Positions 8,283 to 15,883 of a stretch of DNA of 46,985 nt are shown here, one piece after another. Numbering within the stretch: the stretch's first letter is position 1; every line of letters begins with the position of its first letter. Source of the DNA: Actinotignum schaalii. Its GTDB lineage: Bacteria; Actinomycetota; Actinomycetes; Actinomycetales; Actinomycetaceae. The notes under the pieces were generated by a model. The model made no database searches. It saw only the letters and a program-made list of their open reading frames with translations, and was not told where the DNA came from. The position numbers and the translations under genes were made by a program. The stretch lies in assembly GCF_028864145.1 (NCBI RefSeq), contig NZ_JARBHJ010000015.1, positions 1 to 46,985 on the forward strand. Direction: 5' to 3'.

Positions 8283-10721
8283 TTATTTCGCCACGTGCCG
8301 GGCGCGCGAGCGACCCAGCACCACTGCCCCACCGGCCAGCAACAGGAGCGTGGCCGCACCAATGGAACCGAGTGCTTCGCTGCCGGAGGCCGCCAGTGCC
8401 GGTTTCGCGGGTGCCTGGTGGCCAGCTGCGCTTTCAGGGCGGGCAGCCGGTGTTGCGGGGACCTTCGGCTGGGCCTGAGGTGCCGCGGGCTGCGCGGCGG
8501 GAGCTTCAGGTTTGGTAGCAGGAGCACTCGGCTTTGTGTCGGGCTTGGTATCCGGCTGATCGGGCTTAGGCGCAGGCTTCACGCCCGGTACATCCGGTTT
8601 CGGCATATCCGGCTTCGGGGCCGGGTCCTGCTGGCGGGCGGCCGCAAGTTCTTGCTCAGCAGCGTGCAGGGCAACCGCCGCCGCACCCAGTTTCTTTTGC
8701 GCTTCGACCTGCGCGGCCTGCGCTTGCTGCGCTACTTCCCGCGCGGCGGTAACCGCCTGAGTTGCCTTGTCATGGGCCGCACGTGCCTCATCCGCCTTTT
8801 CACCGGCGAGCCGAGCCGCCTCAGCAGCCCGCTGCAACGTGGCAGCGCGCTCATCGTACTTCTGCGCTTCGGTGATCAAACGCTCCAGCTGAGCTTGCTG
8901 TTGCGTGGCCGCCCGCTGCGCATTATCCAATGCCTGCGCGCTGGCCTTCTCAGCTTCCCGCGCAGTCTCCAGCTTCGCATTCGCGACGCGCACACTCTCA
9001 TCGGCCCGGGCCGCAGCATCGCGTGCTGCATTCGCATCCGCCTTCGCCGCGGTGAGCTTCTTTTCCGCATCAGCCCAGCGTGGCTTTAGCTTCTCCACCC
9101 GCCCTTTGAGATCCGCGAGTTTCTTAGCCGCTTCGGCGTGCTTCTCACGCTCGGCATCATGTGTGCTCTGCGCAGCCGTTACCTTTTCTGCCTGGGCAGC
9201 CTTGGCTTTCTCCAGCGCAGCGTTCGCCTCGGTTAGTTTCTGCTGGGCGTTTTGCAGATCGGTGGCTGCTTGCGTTGCCGCTGCCTCCGCTTGCTGAGCC
9301 GAGGCTTTCGCTTCGGTAGCCGCAGCCTTCTTACGGGCGACGTTCGCGCTGAGATCCGTGACTGACTTCTGCGCTTCCTTCAGTTCCTGCTCAGCCTTAT
9401 CCTTTTTCACCAGGGCGCCAGCGCGCTCTTCTCGCTTCTTCTCATGCTCGGTAACCACATCATCACGCCGAGCGGCTAAGTCGTCGTATTTTTGTTTGGC
9501 CTCGTTATATACCTTTTGTTTTTCAGCCACCTTTGCCTGCAATGTAGCGAGATCTTTGCGGTGTTCCACGAGACGCTTATTCAGGGAATCCTTTATTTTC
9601 TCTGGCGCGGTTTTAAGCGCGAGCTCAACCTTTCTAATTTCCTGTTGTTTTGCCGCTACTTCACCCTGAGCGTTATCAAGCTCCTTTTTCGCATTATCCA
9701 TCGGAGCCTTGAGTTTCTCCGCAGCCGCGGCCTTCTGTGTAACCACCTGCTGTAATGCCTGAAGTTCCTTAGCTAATCGCGATTCTTCTTGCGTAGCTTT
9801 TTCAGCCGCAGCCTGCGCTTTTTGCTGGGCTTCGTTAGCGGCCTGCAGCTTCCCCGCAGCGACCTGCTGCTCTTTCTCGGCGCGCTGCGCTTCTTGTTGC
9901 GCAGCGTCACGCTCCGCGGCCCTCTGCTCGGCAAGCCGCTGCGCGGCATTCACCGCGCCAGTTTCAGCATCAACCTTCGCGCGATCATTCTTGAGCGCCT
10001 CATCGCGCTCCGCTTCGGCCTGGCGCAACTTCTCCTGCGCCTCGGCAAGCTTCGTTTGGGCGGCCTTTTCTGCCTCCGCGAGATCCTTGACCTCCTGCTC
10101 CAAGCGCTTCTCATCCGCCTTGGCAGCAGCTTCAACTTCCTCAGCCTTGGTCAAAGCTTGAGTGGCAACTTCCACCGCCCCGGCCTTCTGCTGCGCCAGC
10201 TTCTGCTGTTCCCCGAGTTTCTCCGTTGCCCGCCCCAGCTCGGCGGTCGCTTCATCATGCTTCGTTTTTGCGGCGGCAGCACGCTCGGCAGAATCCTGCG
10301 CCTGAGCCCCCGCTTCCTGCAGCTGATTCTTGGCTGCCTCACCCGCTTCTTTCACCTCATCAACGGCGCGCTGCGCGGCATCGCGCTCTTTCTGAGCCGC
10401 ACCGAGTTTCTCGGCGGCTTCTTGGGCGGCAGTAGCAGCTGTGGCCGCGGCGTTTTCCGCCTTCTTGAGGTCATCCTGCGCGGTGGAATTCTTCTTGGTG
10501 ACCTGTTCGAGTTCCGCCTGGCGATTCTGGACTTCAGCCTGCGCCTCGGCCACGTTCCGTTCGGCTTCCTCCACGCTGAGCATCGGGCGCGCGGCATCGA
10601 CCACGGGAGCGTCGCCCGCCCCGGAAACCGGCTGGGCCTGCGCGGCGCCGGCCGGAACAAGTGCAACGGCTACCCCGGCGGTGAGAGCGGTAGCGACGAC
10701 GCGGTGAGTCTGGGACCTCAT
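8283..10721 (-). CDS. Alanine-rich coiled-coil surface protein 3 with Pro-rich wall-spanning region and non-canonical LAASG sorting motif
   Basis: An 812-residue paralogue. The signal peptide MRSQTHRVVATALTAG...AQAQP is followed by a long Ala/Glu/Lys/Gln heptad rod (about 50-690). After it comes a Pro/Lys/Asp repeat region (KPDMPKPD, KPDQPDTKPDTKP) typical of a peptidoglycan-spanning segment. The last 37 residues align with the sorting signals of the two paralogues, but LPETG/LPDTG is replaced by LAASG (776-780) before the same hydrophobic helix and RSRARHVAK tail. Class E sortases are known to prefer LAXTG, so LAASG might be read by the class-E-like sortase at 37368. Alternatively the protein may stay membrane-anchored. 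The start at 10721 has AAAGGAT upstream. First gene of the tandem array. Confidence 0.87.
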   Translation of the reverse strand: MRSQTHRVVATALTAGVAVALVPAGAAQAQPVSGAGDAPVVDAARPMLSVEEAERNVAEAQAEVQNRQAELEQVTKKNSTAQDDLKKAENAAATAATAAQEAAEKLGAAQKERDAAQRAVDEVKEAGEAAKNQLQEAGAQAQDSAERAAAAKTKHDEATAELGRATEKLGEQQKLAQQKAGAVEVATQALTKAEEVEAAAKADEKRLEQEVKDLAEAEKAAQTKLAEAQEKLRQAEAERDEALKNDRAKVDAETGAVNAAQRLAEQRAAERDAAQQEAQRAEKEQQVAAGKLQAANEAQQKAQAAAEKATQEESRLAKELQALQQVVTQKAAAAEKLKAPMDNAKKELDNAQGEVAAKQQEIRKVELALKTAPEKIKDSLNKRLVEHRKDLATLQAKVAEKQKVYNEAKQKYDDLAARRDDVVTEHEKKREERAGALVKKDKAEQELKEAQKSVTDLSANVARKKAAATEAKASAQQAEAAATQAATDLQNAQQKLTEANAALEKAKAAQAEKVTAAQSTHDAEREKHAEAAKKLADLKGRVEKLKPRWADAEKKLTAAKADANAARDAAARADESVRVANAKLETAREAEKASAQALDNAQRAATQQQAQLERLITEAQKYDERAATLQRAAEAARLAGEKADEARAAHDKATQAVTAAREVAQQAQAAQVEAQKKLGAAAVALHAAEQELAAARQQDPAPKPDMPKPDVPGVKPAPKPDQPDTKPDTKPSAPATKPEAPAAQPAAPQAQPKVPATPAARPESAAGHQAPAKPALAASGSEALGSIGAATLLLLAGGAVVLGRSRARHVAK

Positions 10722-10788
10722 CGTTATCCTTTCAAGGAATATACATCTAGGTGAGAGTGGCACCCTTTGCCAGGGCCACGATTTTACG

Positions 10789-10853
10789 GGTAATAGTTAA
10801 GGGCAGAAAAGCCAGATTCGGCTTGGAATTTTCTGGGATTTTCTCGGGAATCC
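10789..10853 (-). promoter_or_regulatory. Conserved upstream block (putative promoter) of surface protein 3
   Basis: Third copy of the block, 67 bases upstream of the start. On the minus strand it reads GAGAAAATCCCAGAAAATTC, then CAAGCCGAATCTGGC and TTTTCTGCCCTTAACTATTA. The rest of the 414-base gap to the next gene holds a small GGGCC-ttcc-GGCCC hairpin near 10963 and a divergent promoter-like TAGACT at 11030-11035. Confidence 0.45.
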
Positions 10854-11136
10854 TGCCGCATTTTCACCACCCCACGCCCGCAATCCCCGTAAATAAGCGG
10901 ATAATTGGTTAATTGCCATTATTTGCTCATTTCCACATTATTACCCATTCAACTTACGACCGGGCCTTCCGGCCCATGCCACACCACCCCTCGCCAATCC
11001 GTTTTGTGGCGCAGATTACTTTTAAGTCATAGACTGGCGTGATGAGGGTTCGCGTGTAGGCCGGGTGGCGCCCCGCTGCTGCGGCGTCGTACCTAAAACC
11101 CACGCCGGTACGCACACCCACATGGAGGAGGCAACC

Positions 11137-11682
11137 ATGAAACGTTTGGCGCTTGTAACAGTCACCTGCGCCGCGGCGCTGATATTCGGCGCATGTTCGG
11201 GCAGCGCCACGCAATCCGCGCCACCGAACGCCGCGAGCGCACCCGCACATGCCCCCGCGAGCGCGGATTCGCCCTCCCGCTGCGCGCCCGCGGAAATGGA
11301 CACCACCCTGGGCGATAGCGACGGGGCGGCCGGGCATCGGTATTACGTGTTGCGGGTGGAAAATACCGGCAAGGTACCGTGCTTCATTCCGGCACAGCTC
11401 GAGGTAACACCCATCAGCGCCAACGGGAATATGTTCACCGAGCCGGCGCCGGCGAACAGCGCGACCGGGGCGGATGTGGTGCTTGAGCCGGGCGAGCGGA
11501 TCGCAATGGAGGTGGACACCATCAATCCCGGGATTGTGTGCCCGGAGAAAACCGTGTGGGAACTCAATCTCGCGGTGGGGTACACGGGTACCAGCATCCA
11601 TTCCGTTTCTCACGGGGAGCAGATGAATTCGTGTTCGTCCGGGGAGGCCACGGTGAAGGTTGGGGATTTTGAGGTGGAGTAG
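11137..11682 (+). CDS. DUF4232-like lipoprotein
   Basis: A 181-residue exported lipoprotein. Residues 1-19 are the signal and FGAC places the lipidated cysteine at 20. From about residue 52 the sequence resembles DUF4232: an initial Cys in RCAPAEMDTTLGDSDGAAGH, then LRVENTGKVPCFIPAQLEV, LEPGERIAMEV, and a late Cys pair (IVCPEKTVW, MNSCSSGE). Such domains are small extracytoplasmic beta-sandwiches of unknown function, common in actinobacteria. The start at 11137 is preceded by GGAGGAGG. A TAGACT at 11030 could be its -10. It is convergent with the antitoxin gene 8 bases downstream. Confidence 0.75.
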   Translation: MKRLALVTVTCAAALIFGACSGSATQSAPPNAASAPAHAPASADSPSRCAPAEMDTTLGDSDGAAGHRYYVLRVENTGKVPCFIPAQLEVTPISANGNMFTEPAPANSATGADVVLEPGERIAMEVDTINPGIVCPEKTVWELNLAVGYTGTSIHSVSHGEQMNSCSSGEATVKVGDFEVE

Positions 11683-11690
11683 GCGCCGAA

Positions 11691-11951
11691 CTACTCGGCA
11701 ACCTCGGAGAGTGGATGTTCGGTTCCCCCGCCCGCCTCAATCTGTTCCATCGCATCAAGCAGGCGCCGAGCATTTCGCGGCGAGCGCATGAGGTAGACCG
11801 TTTCACGCAGGGAGGTGTACTCGTCCAGCGATAGGATAACCGCAGGTTCCTGGCCGCTCCGGGTAATAATCACCGGTTCACAGTCATCAACCACGGACTG
11901 CAAAACGTCCGCGTAGTTCTTCAGCGAGTCTGAATACGTCATTGTTTTCAT
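11691..11951 (-). CDS. YefM/Phd-family antitoxin, no adjacent toxin
   Basis: An 86-residue protein beginning MKTMTYSDSLKNYADVLQSV, with EPVIITRSGQEPAVILSLDEY, then YLMRSPRNARRLLDAMEQIE. This is the classical YefM/Phd layout: an N-terminal DNA-binding half and a C-terminal toxin-neutralising tail. YefM antitoxins normally precede a YoeB RNase toxin on the same strand and repress the shared promoter. Here only 8 bases separate the stop from the convergent lipoprotein gene, and no YoeB-like reading frame is visible on either side. It is therefore an orphan. GGGGGTG precedes the ATG at 11951. Confidence 0.85.
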   Translation of the reverse strand: MKTMTYSDSLKNYADVLQSVVDDCEPVIITRSGQEPAVILSLDEYTSLRETVYLMRSPRNARRLLDAMEQIEAGGGTEHPLSEVAE

Positions 11952-12054
11952 TGCGCACCCCCGGATATATCAGTGCTATCTACCCATAGAATAACAACTG
12001 TGCAGTGTTGCACAATCCGGGCACCGCGCCCGGCGATCCGCGAAGGAGAACCCC

Positions 12055-13275
12055 ATGAAACGATTTACTCCCGCAGCCCTGGCCCTCGCGAGCGCCTTCG
12101 CGCTAACGCTTGCCGGATGCACGAATTCTGGCGGTTCGGCCGCGTCACCCGATTCCAGCGCGCCGGCCGCGAGCGCCAGCGGCGCCGGTGGTTCGAGCGG
12201 CACCGCCACCGCTGCACCGGCTCCCGAATTCGCGGCCCTGGCCAGCTCAAACCTGGCACTCCCCGATTACCTGGCGCGAGCGGTCCGCGACGGCGATGGC
12301 ACCTACCCCGGCAAAGAACCCGCCCAGGTCACCGTGCCCTTCACCAAGGGCACCGCACTCCTCCACGACACCGAGCGCGGCACCCCCGCGCGCACACCCG
12401 TCACCACGGGAGCCACCGGCGCCACCCCAAGCACAAACCTCTTCGAAATCCGCATGGACGATCTGGGCGCCACCACCCTGGGCGGGGTGCCCGTGCGCGG
12501 CGTGATTTTTACGAGCAGTATCCGCCGCACTGGGGCCGAAGCTGCGCCGGAAACTCCGTCGGTCACCTTCGCGTGGTACGACGGCGCCAACCGGCCCGTC
12601 GCCCAGATCATGCCCGAGGATTACCGGCACGGCAGCGCGCATGCTCCCCGAATCGACGTCGTGGATATGCGGGCGGACCAGATTTCCCTGAGCTGGGCGC
12701 CGCTGGATAGTTTTGCCGGGCAGGCCAGCGTGCGTGGGCGTTTCACGTGGAACGGAAGCGCGTGGGTCCAGGATCAGGTCGAGTACACGCTGGCCGATGG
12801 CAGCGTCGTCGTGCAACCGAAAAACGCCGAGCTGGAAGCGCTCGCAACAACGGAGAAGGCGCGGGAGGCCGGGATATCCGGCGAGCTGGCCGGGCGTGTG
12901 TTCACGGCGGATACCCGGATCGCCGGGTGTTCGCTGCGCGGGCCGGACTCGATCACGTACTTCCCCTACGCCTCCTTTATTGCGGATAACCGGGCGGATG
13001 CGGCGGCGGGCAGCGACGCGAAGGCCTCGGCGGGCGAACGTGGGCGCTCCTACTGGATCGGGGAGCCCGCGGAAACCACGCCGGCCGCGGCCACCGATAT
13101 TCTGTGCGCACTGGATGGAAATGAGTTCGCCATTTTAGGCGGCAACCGCCGCGAGGCCGCCCAGCTGGTTCCCGAAACCCCGACCAAGCGCTTCGACTCC
13201 TACCTGGTGCTGGAAGGTAACCCGGCCGGTGAGGTGCGGTTGAAAGAAATCGTTGCTGCGGAGAATGAATCATGA
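12055..13275 (+). CDS. Exported lipoprotein of unknown function
   Basis: A 406-residue protein with a clear lipoprotein signal (MKRFTPAALALASAFALTLAGC, Cys22), followed by a Ser/Gly/Ala-rich linker to about residue 60 and a soluble domain. I do not recognise the domain. Visible landmarks are a segment RAVRDGDGTYPG, a predicted beta-rich stretch (VTFAWYDGANRPVAQIM, FTWNGSAWVQDQVEYTLADG) resembling WG/WNG-type beta-hairpins, and two Cys in the last third. GAAGGAG lies before the ATG. Its stop overlaps the start of the HicB-like gene by 4 bases, so the two are translationally coupled and presumably cotranscribed. That is an odd pairing of a surface protein with a cytoplasmic antitoxin-like protein. 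Confidence 0.8.
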   Translation: MKRFTPAALALASAFALTLAGCTNSGGSAASPDSSAPAASASGAGGSSGTATAAPAPEFAALASSNLALPDYLARAVRDGDGTYPGKEPAQVTVPFTKGTALLHDTERGTPARTPVTTGATGATPSTNLFEIRMDDLGATTLGGVPVRGVIFTSSIRRTGAEAAPETPSVTFAWYDGANRPVAQIMPEDYRHGSAHAPRIDVVDMRADQISLSWAPLDSFAGQASVRGRFTWNGSAWVQDQVEYTLADGSVVVQPKNAELEALATTEKAREAGISGELAGRVFTADTRIAGCSLRGPDSITYFPYASFIADNRADAAAGSDAKASAGERGRSYWIGEPAETTPAAATDILCALDGNEFAILGGNRREAAQLVPETPTKRFDSYLVLEGNPAGEVRLKEIVAAENES

Positions 13276-13466
13276 GCGCATACACTGCACGCGCTACCCC
13301 CGAGGACGGCTGGTGGGTAGTCGAGGTGGACGAAGTTCCCGGGCTCTTTACCCAAAGCCAAAACCCGGAGGATATTCCGGATTTGGTGCGTGATGCCCTT
13401 GCGCTCTTCCCCGAAGCGGAACGGAATCCGGCTAGCGCCCACGTTCGCGTTATCCTGCCGGACTGA
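13272..13466 (+). CDS. HicB-like antitoxin-family small protein, no adjacent HicA
   Basis: A 64-residue protein: MSAYTARATPEDGWWVVEVD, EVPGLFTQSQNPEDIPDLVR, DALALFPE. This is the short HicB fold ('W.v.v.evpG..tqg..leea...vrdal.l'), without the C-terminal DNA-binding domain of longer HicB proteins. HicB antitoxins block HicA RNases that are normally encoded beside them. No ~60-residue HicA with its double-stranded-RNA-binding-like fold is visible nearby. The start overlaps the lipoprotein stop (ATGA). A strong terminator follows at 13489. It may be a free-standing antitoxin or a repurposed regulator. Confidence 0.75.
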   Translation: MSAYTARATPEDGWWVVEVDEVPGLFTQSQNPEDIPDLVRDALALFPEAERNPASAHVRVILPD

Positions 13467-13488
13467 GCCAGCCCGCGGCAGACATGGC

Positions 13489-13520
13489 GAAGGCCGGGGG
13501 TCCACGCTCCCCCGGCCTTC
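13489..13520 (+). terminator. Rho-independent-like terminator after the HicB-like gene
   Basis: GAAGGCCGGGGG pairs perfectly with CCCCCGGCCTTC around an 8-base loop, 22 bases beyond the stop codon. There is no long T-run, which is common in high-GC actinobacteria. Confidence 0.7.
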
Positions 13521-13544
13521 TCAAGACTCTCGCGCTAGAACCGA

Positions 13545-13656
13545 GGATGGAATGGGAACCATCCGGGTTCATCTTGGCTGCGACTGAGCCTGTCCCCAGG
13601 AGATAACCAGTCTCCCGGCAGCGGAACGGGTCCACGCCTCCCGTTGCTTTCCGCTG
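13545..13656 (+). ncRNA. Structured intergenic segment (candidate small RNA or cis element) before luxS
   Basis: Three consecutive hairpins are visible. The first is GGATGG/CCATCC (13545-13564). The second is GACTG/CAGTC (13582-13612), enclosing CCTG/CAGG. The third is a 12-bp two-part stem, CAGCGGAACGGG with CCCGTT-gcttt-CCGCTG (13619-13656). It sits between the HicB terminator and the luxS promoter in a 434-base gap without genes. I looked for SAM-I, SAM-IV and SAH riboswitch signatures and did not see them. It could be a small RNA, a processed leader or simply GC-rich DNA. Confidence 0.3.
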
Positions 13657-13756
13657 ACATGTTCTATATAACCGGAGCTTCCCTAAAATACCATGCACCA
13701 AGGCTGGAATTTTCCTGGGAATCTGAGACCGCTTCGCCGCACTTTCCAAAGCTGGA

Positions 13757-13762
13757 TACAAT
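13757..13762 (+). promoter_or_regulatory. Putative -10 of the luxS-pfs operon
   Basis: TACAAT in the context GGATACAATAG, about 140 bases before the luxS start. No convincing -35 is visible. The resulting leader is C-rich with repeated CCAGGCCC / GCCCAGC words. Confidence 0.4.
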
Positions 13763-13900
13763 AGCCGTTGTTTGTAACACGCCGGGCGGACCAGCCAGGC
13801 CCAGCAGAGCCCAGCGAAGCTCCGCCAGGCCCGCGCGGGACCCGTACACCCGGCCCCATACCCGGCCCACACAAGTAGCGTTCCAAAGAAGGGAAGAGCC

Positions 13901-14365
13901 GTGCCGCATATGAACGTCGAGTCCTTCAATCTCGACCACCGGAAAGTTTCCGCACCCTACGTGCGGGTTGCCGATATCAAACACCTGCCGCACGGCGACA
14001 TCCTCACCAAATACGACATCCGCTTCTGCCAACCCAATAAAGAGCACCTGACCATGCCGGTCATCCACTCCATCGAACATTCCTTCGCCGAATACTCGCG
14101 CAATCACAGCGATGCCGTGGTCGATTTTTCCCCGATGGGCTGCCAAACCGGCTTCTACCTGCTGCTCGCCGCCGAACCGGACGTACCCGGCACCTGCGAA
14201 CTAGTGGAACAAACTTTCCGAGACATCCTAGCCGCCACCGAAGTCCCGGCCGCGAACGAAGTCCAATGCGGCTGGGGAGCCAACCATAACCTCAAGGCCG
14301 CCCAGGAAGCGGTAGCCGCCATGCTCGCCGGGCGCGCGACCTGGGAACAGGTGATGGCCAAGTGA
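13901..14365 (+). CDS. luxS: S-ribosylhomocysteine lyase
   Basis: Cleaves S-ribosylhomocysteine to homocysteine and 4,5-dihydroxy-2,3-pentanedione, the precursor of autoinducer-2. The 154 residues are full length. The metal site is complete: HSIEH (His56, Glu59, His60) and Cys123 in [10 protein letters not shown]. The catalytic cysteine is Cys81 in MGCQTGFYL. The GTG start at 13901 is used because AAGGGA precedes it by six bases; an ATG three codons later is too far from the site. The stop overlaps the pfs start (GTGA), placing the two consecutive steps of SAH breakdown in one operon. Confidence 0.97.
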   Translation: MPHMNVESFNLDHRKVSAPYVRVADIKHLPHGDILTKYDIRFCQPNKEHLTMPVIHSIEHSFAEYSRNHSDAVVDFSPMGCQTGFYLLLAAEPDVPGTCELVEQTFRDILAATEVPAANEVQCGWGANHNLKAAQEAVAAMLAGRATWEQVMAK

Positions 14366-15783
14366 GCCGCGCCCGCTCCCTCGCCCCCGGCGGCACCCGG
14401 CTGCGCGCCCTCATCATCGCAGCTCAAGACGAAGAAATCGTGCCGGTCCTCGCCGCCCTACGCGCCGAACCTTTCTGCGCCACCACACCGGCCACCGCCG
14501 AATCCCTCCAGTCCATCTTCCCCACCGAGCTACGCGGGGCATCCGGCGTGAACGTACCCACCAACCTCGGCCCAATGCTTTGCCTGCGCACCGGCATCGG
14601 CCTGGTCGCCACCGCGAGCGCGCTCGGCTGGGCACTGTCACGCTACCGCCCCGAAGTCATTATCTCGGCCGGGTCCGCCGGCGGCCTAGCTGCTGATATC
14701 CGGGTGGGCGACGTCGTCGCCGGAACCCGCTACCGCTACGGCCGCGCGGACGCAACCGTCTTCGGCTACGCACCGGGGCAAGTTCCCGGCGCACCCGAAT
14801 TCTTCGAAGGAGACGCCGCCCTCCTCGCCGCGGTCCCGGACAATGCGCGGCGCGGTGAAGTCCTCTCCTCCGACGCTTTCGTCACGGCCGCGAACGTGGA
14901 AGATACCCGCACCCGTTTCCCGGACGCCCTGCTCACCGATATGGAATCGACCGCCGCCGCGCATACCGCCGCGCTCGCGGGGATTCCCTTCCTCACGATC
15001 CGCTCCGCCTCGGATCTATGCGGCCCGCAGGCCGGGATCGACTATCACATCGGCATCGACGAGGCCGCCGACCTTTCCGCCCGCGCGGTCACGGCCACCC
15101 TCGCGCGCCTGGCGGAAACTTCGCCGTGGCACGGCACTGCCACGGGCGGCGCACGCGCTCGCAGCTTGCCGCCGCGTTTCTCGCACCTCGCCCTCGAGGC
15201 CGCGATTCTTTACGTTTTCGGCCGTGTTCACACCACTGAGGGCGACGACGCCGCGGCGCCCGTCGCCTCACTTGACGCGGAGATGGTTGCGGATGTGCGC
15301 AGGGCGCTCGGGGATTCCGCGCTGGACGCGGACGAGGTGCTCGCGTGCATTGCCCGGGCCCACAGCGCGATTGCGGCCGATCCGCAGCTCACCCTCACGG
15401 CAAAGCAGTACGACGCCGAACGCCTGGCCGTTACGGAACTAACAGGAGCGGAATCCGGGCGCGGAAAACTCACCTGGCCGCCCACCTCGCAAACCGTGAT
15501 CAAGCGTTTCTCCGGGTATTGGAACGAAGCGCTCCAGGCGGTCGGGCTGGCGGTGAGTAGCGGGCGCAAGCGCGGTGCTTTGAAATTCACCACCCAGGAT
15601 TATGTGGATGCCTTGCGCAGCCACGCTATCGCGGCGCGGCGCAATGGCAAGAACGTCAGCTACAACGGGTATGTGGAGTGGCTGGCCGATTCGGGTAACC
15701 AGGGCACCTATCCCTCCGGGGCCGCGATTCGCCAGCGCTTTGGTTCGTGGTCCGCGGCGCTGGCCGAAGCGGGGATTAGCTAA
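14362..15783 (+). CDS. MTA/SAH nucleosidase fused to two homing-endonuclease-associated (HNH_repeat) modules
   Basis: Residues about 14-255 are a complete Pfs/MTAN nucleosidase, which hydrolyses S-adenosylhomocysteine and methylthioadenosine to adenine plus the ribosyl thiol. Visible are LIIAAQDEE (Glu24/25), the [10 protein letters not shown] loop, DMEST (Glu195) and the catalytic Asp218 in RSASD. The protein is 473 residues, roughly twice the usual ~230. After a helical linker (270-345) come two copies of a short module ending W-P-P-T-S...[15 protein letters not shown] (about 345-397) and [23 protein letters not shown] (about 408-472). This is the pattern of the homing-endonuclease-associated repeat, a presumed DNA-binding element. 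The start is GTG, overlapping the luxS stop by 4 bases. A strong terminator follows. The link to DNA binding is inferred from the motif only. Confidence 0.88.
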   Translation: MSRARSLAPGGTRLRALIIAAQDEEIVPVLAALRAEPFCATTPATAESLQSIFPTELRGASGVNVPTNLGPMLCLRTGIGLVATASALGWALSRYRPEVIISAGSAGGLAADIRVGDVVAGTRYRYGRADATVFGYAPGQVPGAPEFFEGDAALLAAVPDNARRGEVLSSDAFVTAANVEDTRTRFPDALLTDMESTAAAHTAALAGIPFLTIRSASDLCGPQAGIDYHIGIDEAADLSARAVTATLARLAETSPWHGTATGGARARSLPPRFSHLALEAAILYVFGRVHTTEGDDAAAPVASLDAEMVADVRRALGDSALDADEVLACIARAHSAIAADPQLTLTAKQYDAERLAVTELTGAESGRGKLTWPPTSQTVIKRFSGYWNEALQAVGLAVSSGRKRGALKFTTQDYVDALRSHAIAARRNGKNVSYNGYVEWLADSGNQGTYPSGAAIRQRFGSWSAALAEAGIS

Positions 15784-15803
15784 CCGGCGCGATCGCCCGA
15801 CAT

Positions 15804-15836
15804 GGCCCGGCCCCGTTGCCGTAACGGGGCCGGGCC
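15804..15836 (+). terminator. Strong terminator between pfs and oligopeptidase B
   Basis: A perfect 14-bp stem, GGCCCGGCCCCGTT with AACGGGGCCGGGCC, around a 5-base loop, 20 bases after the pfs stop. It lies between convergent genes and may serve both. Confidence 0.75.
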
Positions 15837-15883
15837 GCTCGCGTTGCACGGCGGACGTGCGGCGGACGTGCGGCGCGGCGCGC

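Noticed and set aside
3862-10754. Long plus-strand frames opposite the coiled-coil genes
   Set aside because: Leu/Arg/Phe-rich antisense of Ala/Glu/Lys heptads, without starts or domains.
13700-13735. Fourth copy of the coiled-coil promoter block (GGCTGGAATTTTCCTGGGAATC)
   Set aside because: Only about 20 bases resemble the block at 10820-10850, in isolation and without the TTAACTA part. Could be chance.
13545-13900. SAM or SAH riboswitch before luxS
   Set aside because: None of the conserved core sequences of SAM-I, SAM-IV or SAH riboswitches is present.
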